Positions 1-8,009 of a stretch of DNA of 64,000 nt are shown one piece after another; positions within the stretch are counted from its first letter, which is position 1; each line of letters begins with the position of its first letter. Origin of the DNA: RI-92 sp037384645 (lineage in GTDB: Bacteria > Pseudomonadota > Gammaproteobacteria > UBA6429 > Thiohalophilaceae); the NCBI GenBank assembly GCA_037384645.1, contig JARRNT010000004.1, positions 1-64,000 on the forward strand. The letters run 5' to 3'. Position numbers and translations under genes: made by a program. The notes beneath the pieces were generated by a model that made no database searches, was not told the origin of the DNA, and saw nothing but the letters and a program-made list of their open reading frames with translations.

Positions 1-134
1 AGGCAGCTTGTGTCAGCACATTCTGGGACCCGGCCCCGGGTTTGTAAAGCGCAATATTTCCCCTGGCTGATGATACATTCACCACAATTTCGATATGATA
101 TATATTAGTAACTTTATCTAATCTGATTGTGCTT

Positions 135-776
135 ATGTGCGGCCGCCTCAATATCTACGACCCGGAAAGCATCGACATCTTCCTGCAGGAACTGGGCCTG
201 CCAGGCTACCCGCTTGAACCGCCACAATATAACGTACCGCCGCAAACCCTGTTGCCCATCATCACTACCCCTATCACCCTCCTGCAGGGCCAGTGGGGAA
301 TCGAATTCGGCAAGTTTCGCCATCCCAATTCCAGGGCGGCCACGATTAAACGCAAACCACATCTGCAGGACCTGCTGATGCACCAACGCTGTATCGTACC
401 GGCCAACCGGTTTTATGAATGGCCTGACCCCAGGGCGCGGCCTGCCTTTGCCGGCATCAAGACCCGCTTTTGTATTCACACCCCGGAGGACGTGCTGCTA
501 CTGGCGGGCATTTATAAACGTAACCCGGAAAAACAACTGTACCAGTTCAATATCATCACGACCGACCCGGTACCAGCCATCAATACCTTCCATCATCGCA
601 TGCCAGTGATTCTGGACCCGGACCAGGCCCACACCTGGCTGGAGGTGGATGATAAGCAAACGCTGTACGATATGCTGGTGCCAACACAACAGGAACTCAT
701 CATCTATGAATGCGATCCCTGGGTGGATAACGCGCGCCACCAGGGACCGCAATGTATGGCACCTTTACAGCACTAG
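135..776 (+). CDS. SOS response-associated peptidase family protein (SRAP, YedK/HMCES-like)
   Basis: A 213-aa SRAP-domain protein. The family shields abasic sites in single-stranded DNA through a covalent link to Cys2. The start is set at the ATG giving Met-Cys-Gly-Arg rather than the GTG two codons upstream, because Cys2 must become the N-terminus after Met removal. Visible family residues are C2, N34 in the QYNVPP block, E95 in NRFYEW and H154 in HHRMPVIL, so the active site is intact. Length is usual for the family. It stands alone, with a decayed gene downstream on the other strand. Family assignment is secure; the DNA-repair role is from family knowledge. Confidence 0.93.
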   Translation: MCGRLNIYDPESIDIFLQELGLPGYPLEPPQYNVPPQTLLPIITTPITLLQGQWGIEFGKFRHPNSRAATIKRKPHLQDLLMHQRCIVPANRFYEWPDPRARPAFAGIKTRFCIHTPEDVLLLAGIYKRNPEKQLYQFNIITTDPVPAINTFHHRMPVILDPDQAHTWLEVDDKQTLYDMLVPTQQELIIYECDPWVDNARHQGPQCMAPLQH

Positions 777-865
777 CTGGGCAAACAACATAGATTAATC
801 TGGCCGAAAAAGTATGTTGCTTGTATCAGTATGGCCAGCTACGGGCAGGAGCTGCCACCCAGGTT

Positions 866-897
866 GCTTTCTAACCACGGCACAAAGACTAGAAAGC
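866..897. repeat. Short inverted repeat downstream of SRAP gene
   Basis: GCTTTCTA and TAGAAAGC form perfect 8-bp arms around a 16-nt loop between the SRAP gene and the convergent peroxiredoxin pseudogene. It could be a weak transcription terminator for either gene, but there is no clear U-tract. The rest of 777-943 shows no coding signal. Confidence 0.3.
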
Positions 898-943
898 AGT
901 AATTCAACATTAAAGCTCTGATGTTTTAATTATTGGCATCGCT

Positions 944-1521
944 TTAAGCCATTTGATTAGTTGAGTCTTTTAGTCTTAACCAGGTCATAACCTCGGTGGT
1001 ATTCTGATCGGGCGGAAATACCGGGTAAAAAACTTTTTGGGTCTTTCCATCTTGTAGAATGAGCGTTATACGCTTATACAGCTCCATTCCCGCTACTTGG
1101 AAAGTTGGCAATGGCGCAATTGCTTTAAGTAAAGCTCACTATCAGTCAGTAGTTCGAAGGGTAAGTGAAGCCTGTTCCTCGCCTCCCTCTGATATTCAGT
1201 AGCTTGTGTACTCAATCCAAAAACGGCGGTGCTTAATGATTTGAGTTCGGTATAGTGGTCACGAAAAGATCAGGACTGTGGTGTGCAACCAAGCGCTCCT
1301 GGGATGCCATCCCAACCGTCCGGGAGCGGCACATCTGGCTGCCCAGTCATTGGATACACATAGATGACGACACATCACGTATAGCAGCGATATTAAAATA
1401 TTTTGCCATCGGTCGCAGGTAGCTCAATGTCTGGAAAAGTCATATCCCACAGGTGAGATGCAGTTCCGCCATCTAAATGACGTGGCAAGCCTTTTGATAA
1501 ATTGGAAACAATATCATTCAT
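944..1521 (-). pseudogene. Decayed peroxiredoxin-like (AhpC/TSA, thioredoxin-fold) gene
   Basis: Reading the minus strand in all three frames recovers a nearly complete redoxin-type protein of about 190 residues. It begins at an ATG at 1521 (MNDIVSNLSKGLPRHLDGG), then has VIYVYPMTGQPDVPLPDGWD, the peroxidatic block GALGCTPQS, LPFELLTDSELYLK, PTFQVAGMELYKRITLILQD and KVFYPVFPPDQNTTEVMTWL. It is broken by two roughly compensating indels after DGKIF, a TGA exactly where a second Cys (CTPQ-S-C) is expected, and a one-base deletion in an A-run after ELYLK. These lesions make it a pseudogene. Sequencing error in homopolymers could explain some of the indels but not easily all of the lesions. Confidence 0.8.
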
Positions 1522-1529
1522 AAATCTGT

Positions 1530-2252
1530 TCAAGCCCTTACATATAGCCAGCCTTCCTTTAGACGCAACAAAATTTGCTCTAGCGCCGCATGAATCTTAT
1601 GTGCTTCAGGAATGAGTTTAATAGGATGCCCTTCTTTCAACCTGGCTGTCTCCATCGCTACACCACAGGCTAAAAATGATACATTTTTGTTATTCACCAT
1701 TATTTGATGGATACGCCTGGCATATGGCGATCCTTTCCGCAGCATACCCAGACCCGATTCATTCGCCACGACTTCAACTTTCAACGCATGACCTGCCTTT
1801 TTGGCGTTGACGAGTAATTTCTCGGTATCATTAAGCGCCCTGACAATACGTGTTTTATCCATTGCATTGATGTGTATCAGGATTTTATTATCAGGCGGAT
1901 GCTTGATGTTCAACTGCGTCAAGCTGATAAACGATGGCTTGGTTGGTAATTGGTTTGATTGATGCAACATCCAGCCAAGTACGCTGCCAATGACCAGGAT
2001 GACGAAAGCGGCTGCTAGTCGTAGTGGTATCCGCCCAACAGGCACTCCCCTTTTTATCTGGGGTGATACCGTTGGTGTTTCCTCGTATGCCAATACAATC
2101 CTGGCATTAACTTGCTGTAAGGCCGCTACCTCTTGAGACAAATCACTGTCATCCTGCATGGCAGAAAGCACATGGGCACGTTCCTCTGGACCCAGTTCAT
2201 TATCCACAAAGGCATTGAGTTGTTCCTCCGAAATTGCAGGTTTAGATTTCAC
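1530..2252 (-). CDS. Anti-sigma factor with a C-terminal DsrE-like domain
   Basis: A 240-aa predicted single-pass inner-membrane protein. Residues 1-60 form a helical anti-sigma-like head (EEQLNAFVDNELGPEE motif, typical of anti-sigma N-termini) without the zinc HxxxCxxC motif. A membrane segment spans about 76-97. Residues 120-237 resemble DsrE/DsrF sulfur-relay folds: ILIHINAMDK, a KVEVVANESGLGMLRKGSPY block and NVSFLACGVAMETAR with one conserved Cys. The chosen GTG start overlaps the sigma stop codon as GTGA, with GGAGG five bases upstream, so translation is probably coupled; a TTG 15 codons upstream is the alternative. The DsrE half would face the periplasm or serve as a sensor; that is inference. 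Confidence 0.78.
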   Translation of the reverse strand: MKSKPAISEEQLNAFVDNELGPEERAHVLSAMQDDSDLSQEVAALQQVNARIVLAYEETPTVSPQIKRGVPVGRIPLRLAAAFVILVIGSVLGWMLHQSNQLPTKPSFISLTQLNIKHPPDNKILIHINAMDKTRIVRALNDTEKLLVNAKKAGHALKVEVVANESGLGMLRKGSPYARRIHQIMVNNKNVSFLACGVAMETARLKEGHPIKLIPEAHKIHAALEQILLRLKEGWLYVRA

Positions 2253-2797
2253 TTCAACCTCCACATACGTTCCCGGCTGGTGCTCTGTTGACTGCAATCA
2301 CGAAGACTCTTTTTGATATTTTGCCGGGCTCGACAGATTCGACTCATCACCGTTCCGACAGGAATATCGAGTATCTTTGCAACCTCCTCATAGGAGAATC
2401 CCTGAAGAGTTACCAGGGTAATCACCTGGCGCTGGTCCTGATTCAGGTTGGCAATAGCATGATGCACCTGAGCTATTAGCCGAGAGCGCTCTGTATAACT
2501 TTCCGGTGTCTCTGTGTCGACCAGGTCAATACTCTGAAGATCGGCCACATCCTTGCGACGTCGTAATGTGTCCCGCCAGTAATTAGCCATCACCTTGAAT
2601 AGCCATATCTCAAGGGCCCCGGGATCATGTATTTTTTCTCTATTCTGTAACGCACGCGAGAGGGTTTCCTGCACCAGATCGCTGGCAAGGCTCGTCTCAT
2701 GTGTCCACGAATACGCCACGCGGAAGAGTCGATCCCAATGGGATTCAAGCAACCGGCTAAATCGTAATGTATTACCAAACAAGGCCATAGAGTTCAT
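2249..2797 (-). CDS. ECF-type RNA polymerase sigma factor (sigma-70 family)
   Basis: A 182-aa ECF sigma factor. Region 2 is seen at about 20-85 (LFRVAYSWTHETSLASDLVQETLSRAL, then the DNA-melting part ending in WLFKVMANYWRDTLRRRK). Region 4 is at about 115-170, with a helix-turn-helix including GFSYEEVAKILDIPVGTVMSRICRAR. There is no region 3 and no fused extra domain. It is cotranscribed and translationally coupled with the membrane anti-sigma factor that follows. The usual logic is release of the sigma factor when the anti-sigma senses a signal; the signal here is unknown. Position 2798-3181 upstream has no other gene; no autoregulated promoter was identified. Confidence 0.93.
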   Translation of the reverse strand: MNSMALFGNTLRFSRLLESHWDRLFRVAYSWTHETSLASDLVQETLSRALQNREKIHDPGALEIWLFKVMANYWRDTLRRRKDVADLQSIDLVDTETPESYTERSRLIAQVHHAIANLNQDQRQVITLVTLQGFSYEEVAKILDIPVGTVMSRICRARQNIKKSLRDCSQQSTSRERMWRLK

Positions 2798-3181
2798 ATC
2801 GGGTTATATTTATTCTCTAAGTAGAACGCACAACTCCCTGCATTATTCCATCAGAATATAAAAATATTTTCGGGAATAAATCCCCTCGCCAGGCGTTTAC
2901 TTCTATATCGGTGAAATTCGTTATACGCCAACTTTAGCCTGAATAAAAATCAGAAGGGGGCAGGATGTTGTACAGAAAAGTTGCAAATTGCACCATAGCA
3001 GGAATACAACGCGAAACAGGCAAGCTTTCCGTATTGGCGTGGTGAGTAAAGAGTGTGCCTGTTGGCCTTGCCCGGATTATCAAACTGGAAGAACACGGTT
3101 ATAGCTATGTTAAGCTATAAACCAGCAATTTCCGATGAGCGCAGATTTGCCCTGTGTACGTATAACGCGAGAAGTAACAAT

Positions 3182-3946
3182 ATGCTTAAACAACTTATTT
3201 GGACACTTTGTGTCTTCACTCTCTTCATATCAGCAGTTAAGGCTGAGGACGATCTGACGGCTAAAATCAATCACTATACGCAACTTCTCAAGCAAAACCC
3301 CGGGAATGTGGCCATTCTGATCAAGCGTGGAGATCTGTATTTCAAGTTACACCAATTTGACCAGGCTATATTTGATTATAGTGATGCCATAAAGATTGAC
3401 CCGCATGCAGACAAAGCATATTTTGGTCGCGGTTTGGCTCTGGGGCGCAATGGGCAAATTCAAGACGGAATCCGTGATCTGACGATATACATTACACGGC
3501 ACCCCAATGATTCGCATGCCTACACAAAACGGGGCGTTCGCTATTTGTGGCTCAGGAAGAATGATGAGGCGAAACGTGATCTGGAAAAAGCGGTTAGTCT
3601 CAACCCCAAAAATGCCGAGGCACACGATGATCTTGGTGTGATACTCTCCCGCCGTCGAGATTATGCCAGCGCTTTAAAACATTTTACGGCAACTGTCAGC
3701 ATTGATCCTACCTATGCCAAAGGCTGGCATAATCTGGCGATGGTGTATTACATTATTGGCCAGGATAAACTGGCGTTGAATGCAGTTAATTCATCCCTCG
3801 ATTTATCTCCGGATGAACGAAATTCCTTACTACTTAAAGCGAAGATCCTCAAAGATTTGGGCCAAACTGTGGAAGCAGAGAAAATCAAAGAAAATGCTGA
3901 ATTTCTTCCCCGTGGCAACTGGTCTGAACGTGTACCAGTTGAATAA
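3182..3946 (+). CDS. Secreted tetratricopeptide-repeat protein
   Basis: A 254-aa protein with a signal peptide (MLKQLIWTLCVFTLFISAVKA, cleavage near AEDD) followed by at least six TPR units. Examples are NVAILIKRGDLYFKLHQFDQ, ADKAYFGRGLALGRNGQIQD, SHAYTKRGVRYLWLRKNDEA, AEAHDDLGVILSRRRDYASA and YAKGWHNLAMVYYIIGQDKL. The start was moved from an in-frame upstream GTG at 3053 to the ATG at 3182, which exposes the signal peptide and has a purine-rich stretch just before it. It is divergent from the ECF sigma operon and could be one of its targets, which is untested. TPRs mediate protein contacts; no catalytic motif is visible. Confidence 0.85.
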   Translation: MLKQLIWTLCVFTLFISAVKAEDDLTAKINHYTQLLKQNPGNVAILIKRGDLYFKLHQFDQAIFDYSDAIKIDPHADKAYFGRGLALGRNGQIQDGIRDLTIYITRHPNDSHAYTKRGVRYLWLRKNDEAKRDLEKAVSLNPKNAEAHDDLGVILSRRRDYASALKHFTATVSIDPTYAKGWHNLAMVYYIIGQDKLALNAVNSSLDLSPDERNSLLLKAKILKDLGQTVEAEKIKENAEFLPRGNWSERVPVE

Positions 3947-4168
3947 CCAATGACATCCTGGTTATTGTTCCAACACATGTAATTTATTCCAATGTACCTT
4001 TCGGCCAATAGCGGTCGGTCAATGTCTCATCACCAGTATAGAGATGCATGAGCAGTAGCGATATGCAGCGCATACGACCGCTTTTAGTTTCTTTGCAAGA
4101 TTCTCCTGAAGTTGTGAACTTCAGCTATGGGGTCGCTAGCAGACATTAAAATCATAATGACACGCGTA

Positions 4169-5431
4169 TTAGCCCTGGCCGGTTTCATTTTCCTTGTCTG
4201 CACGCGCATCCTGTATCGTCTGGCGATGGCCGAAGGGGCGCCAGGCCGGTGAAATTACATTGGGCATGGTCGAACGACCGAGCAGGCGCGCCGGCATTAC
4301 CGTCAGCTCGCCGTAACGATGGTTAATCCGGTCCTGGGCCTGCAGGTAACTGAGTCGACGCTGATCCACCTCGGCAAATAACTCCAGCTGGTTGTTGACC
4401 GGCTTCGGATCAAGTGCGCAAACCTGGACCTGGAAGATGCCTTCGCCGCGCCAGGTATACGCCAGCAGTTCCCTGGCAAGATGAAAGATGTCGCGCCCGT
4501 CATTCACCGGCATGGCACAGGCATAATGATTGGCGATCCAGTCTTCCCGTGTCCGCAGCCCGACAAAAAACGTGCGGGCAGCGAGTTGATGCCGGCGTAA
4601 ACGTACGGCGACCTTTTCGCTCATGTGTAACAGGTAAATCAATAACAAGGTGTAGTCGCGCGTATTCGGCGGCACTACCTTGCCATGCCCCACGGTTTTC
4701 GGCGGCGGGATATCGTATTGTAATTTCTCATAGTCCCGGCCCTGGCACATGTACCAGATACGTCGTCCCGGATTGCCAAAGCGTTTGGCCAGTACCCCGA
4801 TAGGCAGACGTTTCATGTCTCCACAGGTATACACGCCACGCGCGGCAAGAAAGCGCCCGATCCCGTCGGCAATGCCACACAATTCAGTCACCGGCACATC
4901 GCGCAATCTAGCCTCGGCCTCCCATGGCGGGATCAGGGTGATGCCATCGGGTTTTTTCTGTTTCGCCGCAAACTTGGCCGTGGTCTTGTCGCCGCTTATG
5001 CCGATGGAACAACCGCAACCGGACACCTGGCGCACGTGCTGTTGAATGGAGGTGGCCAGCGTATACGGCTCCGGGTACAGGCGCCAGCAGCGGGTAAAAT
5101 CCAGAAACGCCTCGTCCACGGAAAAAATTTCAATGTCCGGGGTAAATTCCTGCAGGCTTCGCATCACCCGGGTCGATATCTCGGCGTAACGTTCCGGACG
5201 CGCCGCGCGCTGAATAATATTGGGACATAACTGGCGCGCCTGTTTCAGGTGCATGCCGGTCTTTACACCGTGGGCGCGCGCCTCGTAGGAACTGGTAATG
5301 ACGCAGGTGCCCACCACGCCATTGGTCACGGCCACCGGTTGCCCGCGCAATTCGGGAAAGTCCAGTTGCTCGATCGACGCAAAAAACGCGTTCATATCGA
5401 CCAGCGCGATCATGCGTTCCCAGCGCGGCAT
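4169..5431 (-). CDS. Y-family DNA polymerase (UmuC/DinB-like)
   Basis: A 420-aa translesion polymerase. The palm has the catalytic acids: D12 in LVDMNAFFASIEQ and D106-E107 in FSVDEAFLDF. Little-finger and C-terminal UmuC-type regions follow (SVGIADGIGR-like hairpin region around 190, then the IPAW-like SPAWRPFGHRQ near the end). It starts at an ATG whose A is the last base of the lexA-like stop codon, so the two are tightly coupled; an ATG six codons later (MIALVDMN) is the family's more usual start. Pairing with a self-cleaving repressor behind a palindrome indicates DNA-damage induction. No UmuD gene is present here, so the repressor could partly replace it (speculative). Confidence 0.9.
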   Translation of the reverse strand: MPRWERMIALVDMNAFFASIEQLDFPELRGQPVAVTNGVVGTCVITSSYEARAHGVKTGMHLKQARQLCPNIIQRAARPERYAEISTRVMRSLQEFTPDIEIFSVDEAFLDFTRCWRLYPEPYTLATSIQQHVRQVSGCGCSIGISGDKTTAKFAAKQKKPDGITLIPPWEAEARLRDVPVTELCGIADGIGRFLAARGVYTCGDMKRLPIGVLAKRFGNPGRRIWYMCQGRDYEKLQYDIPPPKTVGHGKVVPPNTRDYTLLLIYLLHMSEKVAVRLRRHQLAARTFFVGLRTREDWIANHYACAMPVNDGRDIFHLARELLAYTWRGEGIFQVQVCALDPKPVNNQLELFAEVDQRRLSYLQAQDRINHRYGELTVMPARLLGRSTMPNVISPAWRPFGHRQTIQDARADKENETGQG

Positions 5432-6027
5432 CAGTCATAGGTCCGCAACTGGCCCACGACCACGCCCTGGATCTGAACCCGCTCCGCGGCAAAGGTCATG
5501 GGCGCAAGCTGGCTGTTGGCCGGGATCAACTGGATTTGCTTATTGGCCAGGCGCTTGAAATATTTCAGTGTCGCCTCATCGTTATCGATCAGGGCCACCA
5601 CGATGTCGCCGTTTTTGGCAGTGCTGGTCTGGCGCACAATCACGGTATCGCCATCCAGGATACCGGCATCGTGCATGGAATCTCCCTTCACTCGCAGGGC
5701 AAAACGATCCCGCCCAAGCAACATCTCGGGCAGGTTGATCTCGTCGTGATTGGGAATCGCCTCGATGGGTTTGCCGGCCGCGATCCGGCCCAGCAGCGGC
5801 AAACTCGAGGTCGGCTGCAGCACCCGCAGGGAACGCCAGCTGCGTTCGGGGCGTTCCAGCAAGCCCTTGTCGATCAGGCCCTGAACATAGCGGTGTAGCG
5901 AACCCTTGGAACTGAGTGCCAGGGCCTCGCCGATCTCCGGCAGGGTCGGGCCCTGGCCGTGGCGCAGCAGGTACCCGCGAATATAGCCGTAGATTTTTTG
6001 CTCAAGAGGGGAAAGCCGCGCGTCCAT
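5431..6027 (-). CDS. lexA: LexA-like self-cleaving repressor (S24 family)
   Basis: A 198-aa protein with a LexA-type winged helix at 1-70 (SPLEQKIYGYIRGYLLRHGQ, LPEIGEALALSSKGSLHRYV) and an S24 peptidase domain at 75-198. The Ala84-Gly85 cleavage bond, Ser117 in KGDSMHDAGI and Lys155 in EATLKYF are all present, so autocleavage should be intact. It heads an operon with the Y-family polymerase. A perfect palindrome abuts the start codon and is probably its own operator. The recognition helix differs from the enterobacterial one and the operator is not CTGT-N8-ACAG, so this may be a second, clade-specific LexA. Confidence 0.9.
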   Translation of the reverse strand: MDARLSPLEQKIYGYIRGYLLRHGQGPTLPEIGEALALSSKGSLHRYVQGLIDKGLLERPERSWRSLRVLQPTSSLPLLGRIAAGKPIEAIPNHDEINLPEMLLGRDRFALRVKGDSMHDAGILDGDTVIVRQTSTAKNGDIVVALIDNDEATLKYFKRLANKQIQLIPANSQLAPMTFAAERVQIQGVVVGQLRTYD

Positions 6028-6048
6028 AGTTCTCTAATTTAGAGAACT
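6028..6048 (-). promoter_or_regulatory. Putative LexA-like operator (palindrome)
   Basis: AGTTCTCTAA and TTAGAGAACT are perfect 10-bp arms around a single T, ending directly before the ATG of the lexA-like gene. Placement over the 5' end of the gene is typical for autorepression. The motif is unlike the Escherichia coli SOS box. Confidence 0.65.
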
Positions 6049-6116
6049 TTCTGCAAGAGATCAATCGCAGCGGTAAGTGGCTGTTTCCCCTCGTCTTTGC
6101 CGGGTGCAAGCAGTGC

Positions 6117-6620
6117 TTACTTGTCCGCCTTCTTCATATCGGCGAGGAAATCCTTCTGGATCTTTTGCATTTGCGGCATCATGCCATAAGTCATCTTCTG
6201 GATTTCGCGCATGGTCTGCTGGATCAGTCCCGGCATCTTCTTGATCACGGCCTGACCTGTGGGTGTTTTGTAGAATGCCAGCATGCCTTTCACTTCTTGA
6301 TCGGTGAAAGATTGCTTGTACAGACGAATATACACCGGCTCGAGTTTTTTCCAGGACAGCGTTTTTTGCATCAATGCCACCATACGGCTCTTCATGCGCT
6401 TGATCGCCTTTTCCTGTTTTGCCGTGGGTTTCTTGCCCCCCAGCGCCTGTTTGGCAGCATTATCCATGACCCCGCCTACCCTGCTGCGCATCCCGTCAAG
6501 CAACTGACGAGAGTGCATCACGCTCAGCAATTGCTTAACCGAGCTGTCGCTTGCCGGTGCGGCCATTGCGACACTTGAACTGAATAAAAAAACGAGCAGG
6601 CTGTATTTGAGGATATTCAT
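6117..6620 (-). CDS. DUF2059-family secreted protein
   Basis: A 167-aa protein with a signal peptide (MNILKYSLLVFLFSSSVAMA, cleavage after AMA) and a helical DUF2059 domain. Recognisable parts are SVKQLLSVMHSRQLLDGMRS, LEPVYIRLYKQSFTDQEVKG and MLAFYKTPTGQAVIKKMP. The function of the family is unknown. The start was placed at the second ATG, preceded by a GGGGG ribosome site seven bases upstream, rather than the ATG-less extension starting at 6632. The C-terminal tail is Met/Lys-rich (MMPQMQKIQKDFLADMKK). It is monocistronic, with a 190-bp non-coding stretch on its upstream side. Confidence 0.85.
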   Translation of the reverse strand: MNILKYSLLVFLFSSSVAMAAPASDSSVKQLLSVMHSRQLLDGMRSRVGGVMDNAAKQALGGKKPTAKQEKAIKRMKSRMVALMQKTLSWKKLEPVYIRLYKQSFTDQEVKGMLAFYKTPTGQAVIKKMPGLIQQTMREIQKMTYGMMPQMQKIQKDFLADMKKADK

Positions 6621-6811
6621 GTATTCCCCCACTGTGCTAAGTAAAGTGAAAAAAAGATATTCAATCCTGTCTTAAAAGACACGACAACGTGGCTTCAATA
6701 ACAGAGTTACATATATCGGTTTAATATTGCCGACACATTATAGGCATTCCATTTATTGAACTAAATGCTCAAACTGCTGCAGTTTGCAACAAGTCACTAA
6801 AATAACGGCGA

Positions 6812-7489
6812 TTAACCCGCCAACCCTGCAACAAAGATGATAGAGGCAGGCCTGCCAGTCATTGGGTGCAGCGGTTCGCTCACTTGCGGCAGCATAAAGC
6901 CGTTATCGCTAAACAGGGCCTGCCAGGATGCAAGCGTACGAAAATACCAGGGAGCCGGATCGGTAAATTGATCATTAAACCCCTGCCAGCCGCCATGGCG
7001 CCAGCCGTCCTGGTCTCCCTGATCAGAACCGGCAGCTTCCGGATGCAGGGTTTGTACGATAAACATGCCATCGCGATTCAACAGCGACGGAACCTGTCGG
7101 AAAATATGCTCGACCGATTGTTTACCCAGCAAGGAGAAATTACATACAACCTGATCAAACTGCATTGCCAGCGAGGAAGCAGACAGGTCTTCATAGGCCA
7201 GTACCTGATAACGGCCCGGGCCTGACTGGCGGGCCGCCTCGATAAGTTCAGGCACGATATCCATTCCCACCACATCAATCCCCTGACTGGTCAGCGCCCG
7301 CACCAGCCAGCCCTCGCCGCAACCGATATCCAGTACCGAAGCCGGTGTATGATTCATAATTGCATCGAGGATCGCCTGGTTGGTCACCAGGATCCTGGAG
7401 TCAATTTCATCTCCACGTATGGCCGAAATCCATGGCTTCGCGTTCTTGTGCCAGGAGGCGATGATTTGTTGATCAGTGAATTCAGACAT
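6812..7489 (-). CDS. Class I SAM-dependent methyltransferase
   Basis: A 225-aa methyltransferase. Motif I is VLDIGCGEGWLVRAL, followed by the acidic motif II DVVGMDIVPELI, then FDQVVCNFSLLG and a post-motif region. The open frame continues 54 codons upstream across the divergent DUF1272 gene, so the ATG giving MSEFTDQQIIASW was chosen. The substrate cannot be read from the sequence. It is divergent from the DUF1272/AraC pair, sharing a roughly 130-bp intergenic region. Confidence 0.85.
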   Translation of the reverse strand: MSEFTDQQIIASWHKNAKPWISAIRGDEIDSRILVTNQAILDAIMNHTPASVLDIGCGEGWLVRALTSQGIDVVGMDIVPELIEAARQSGPGRYQVLAYEDLSASSLAMQFDQVVCNFSLLGKQSVEHIFRQVPSLLNRDGMFIVQTLHPEAAGSDQGDQDGWRHGGWQGFNDQFTDPAPWYFRTLASWQALFSDNGFMLPQVSEPLHPMTGRPASIIFVAGLAG

Positions 7490-7621
7490 GGCATAAGCTG
7501 TATATGATTGCGAGGCAGACAACATCTGCATTCTGATCATAGTAGCCCTGACCTGCATGATTCGACAAGTGCCAATAGCAACATTCATAAATTTGCAGCA
7601 TAACCACAGGGAGACATGTCT

Positions 7622-7930
7622 ATGCTGGAACTCAGACCCAGCTGTGAACATCGCAACAGGCCACTGCCACCGGACTCGACTGACGCACGCATTTGCAGTT
7701 ATGAATGTACCTTCTGTGCCAGCTGTGTCGAAACGGTGTTACATAACGTCTGTCCCAACTGCGGCGGCGGGTTTGTGCCAAGACCGATTCGACCGGCACA
7801 CAACTGGAAGGACAACAACTTTCTTGGCCACGACCCGGCGAGTACCCGCATTACGTTCCACCCCGTTGATCCGGAAACGCATGCCCGTTTTGCCACCCGG
7901 CTGCGCGACATCCCGCCGGAGCGGCGTTAA
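7622..7930 (+). CDS. DUF1272 zinc-binding protein
   Basis: A 102-aa protein whose N-terminal half matches DUF1272: MLELRPSCEHRNRPLPPD, then CSYECTFCASC and NVCPNCGGGF. The eight or so cysteines in CxxC-like pairs suggest one or two zinc sites. The second of two close ATGs was taken because AGGGAG lies eight bases upstream of it and family members begin MLELRP. The C-terminal 40 residues (NWKDNNFLGHDPAS onward) are an extension. It lies 79 bp upstream of the AraC-type regulator on the same strand. Function unknown. Confidence 0.85.
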   Translation: MLELRPSCEHRNRPLPPDSTDARICSYECTFCASCVETVLHNVCPNCGGGFVPRPIRPAHNWKDNNFLGHDPASTRITFHPVDPETHARFATRLRDIPPERR

Positions 7931-8009
7931 CCGGCATTACTAAACAGCAATTTCTGTCAGGATCGGACCGGCCGAACATGGCAAAGTCGGCTTTGTTCGA
8001 GGAGGGAAA

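Noticed and set aside
1270..1290. TGA in the peroxiredoxin remnant as a selenocysteine codon
   Set aside because: Additional frameshifts both upstream and downstream make a functional selenoprotein unlikely.
2288..2861. Plus-strand frames opposite the sigma factor gene
   Set aside because: Antisense to a clear ECF sigma gene, without signals of their own.
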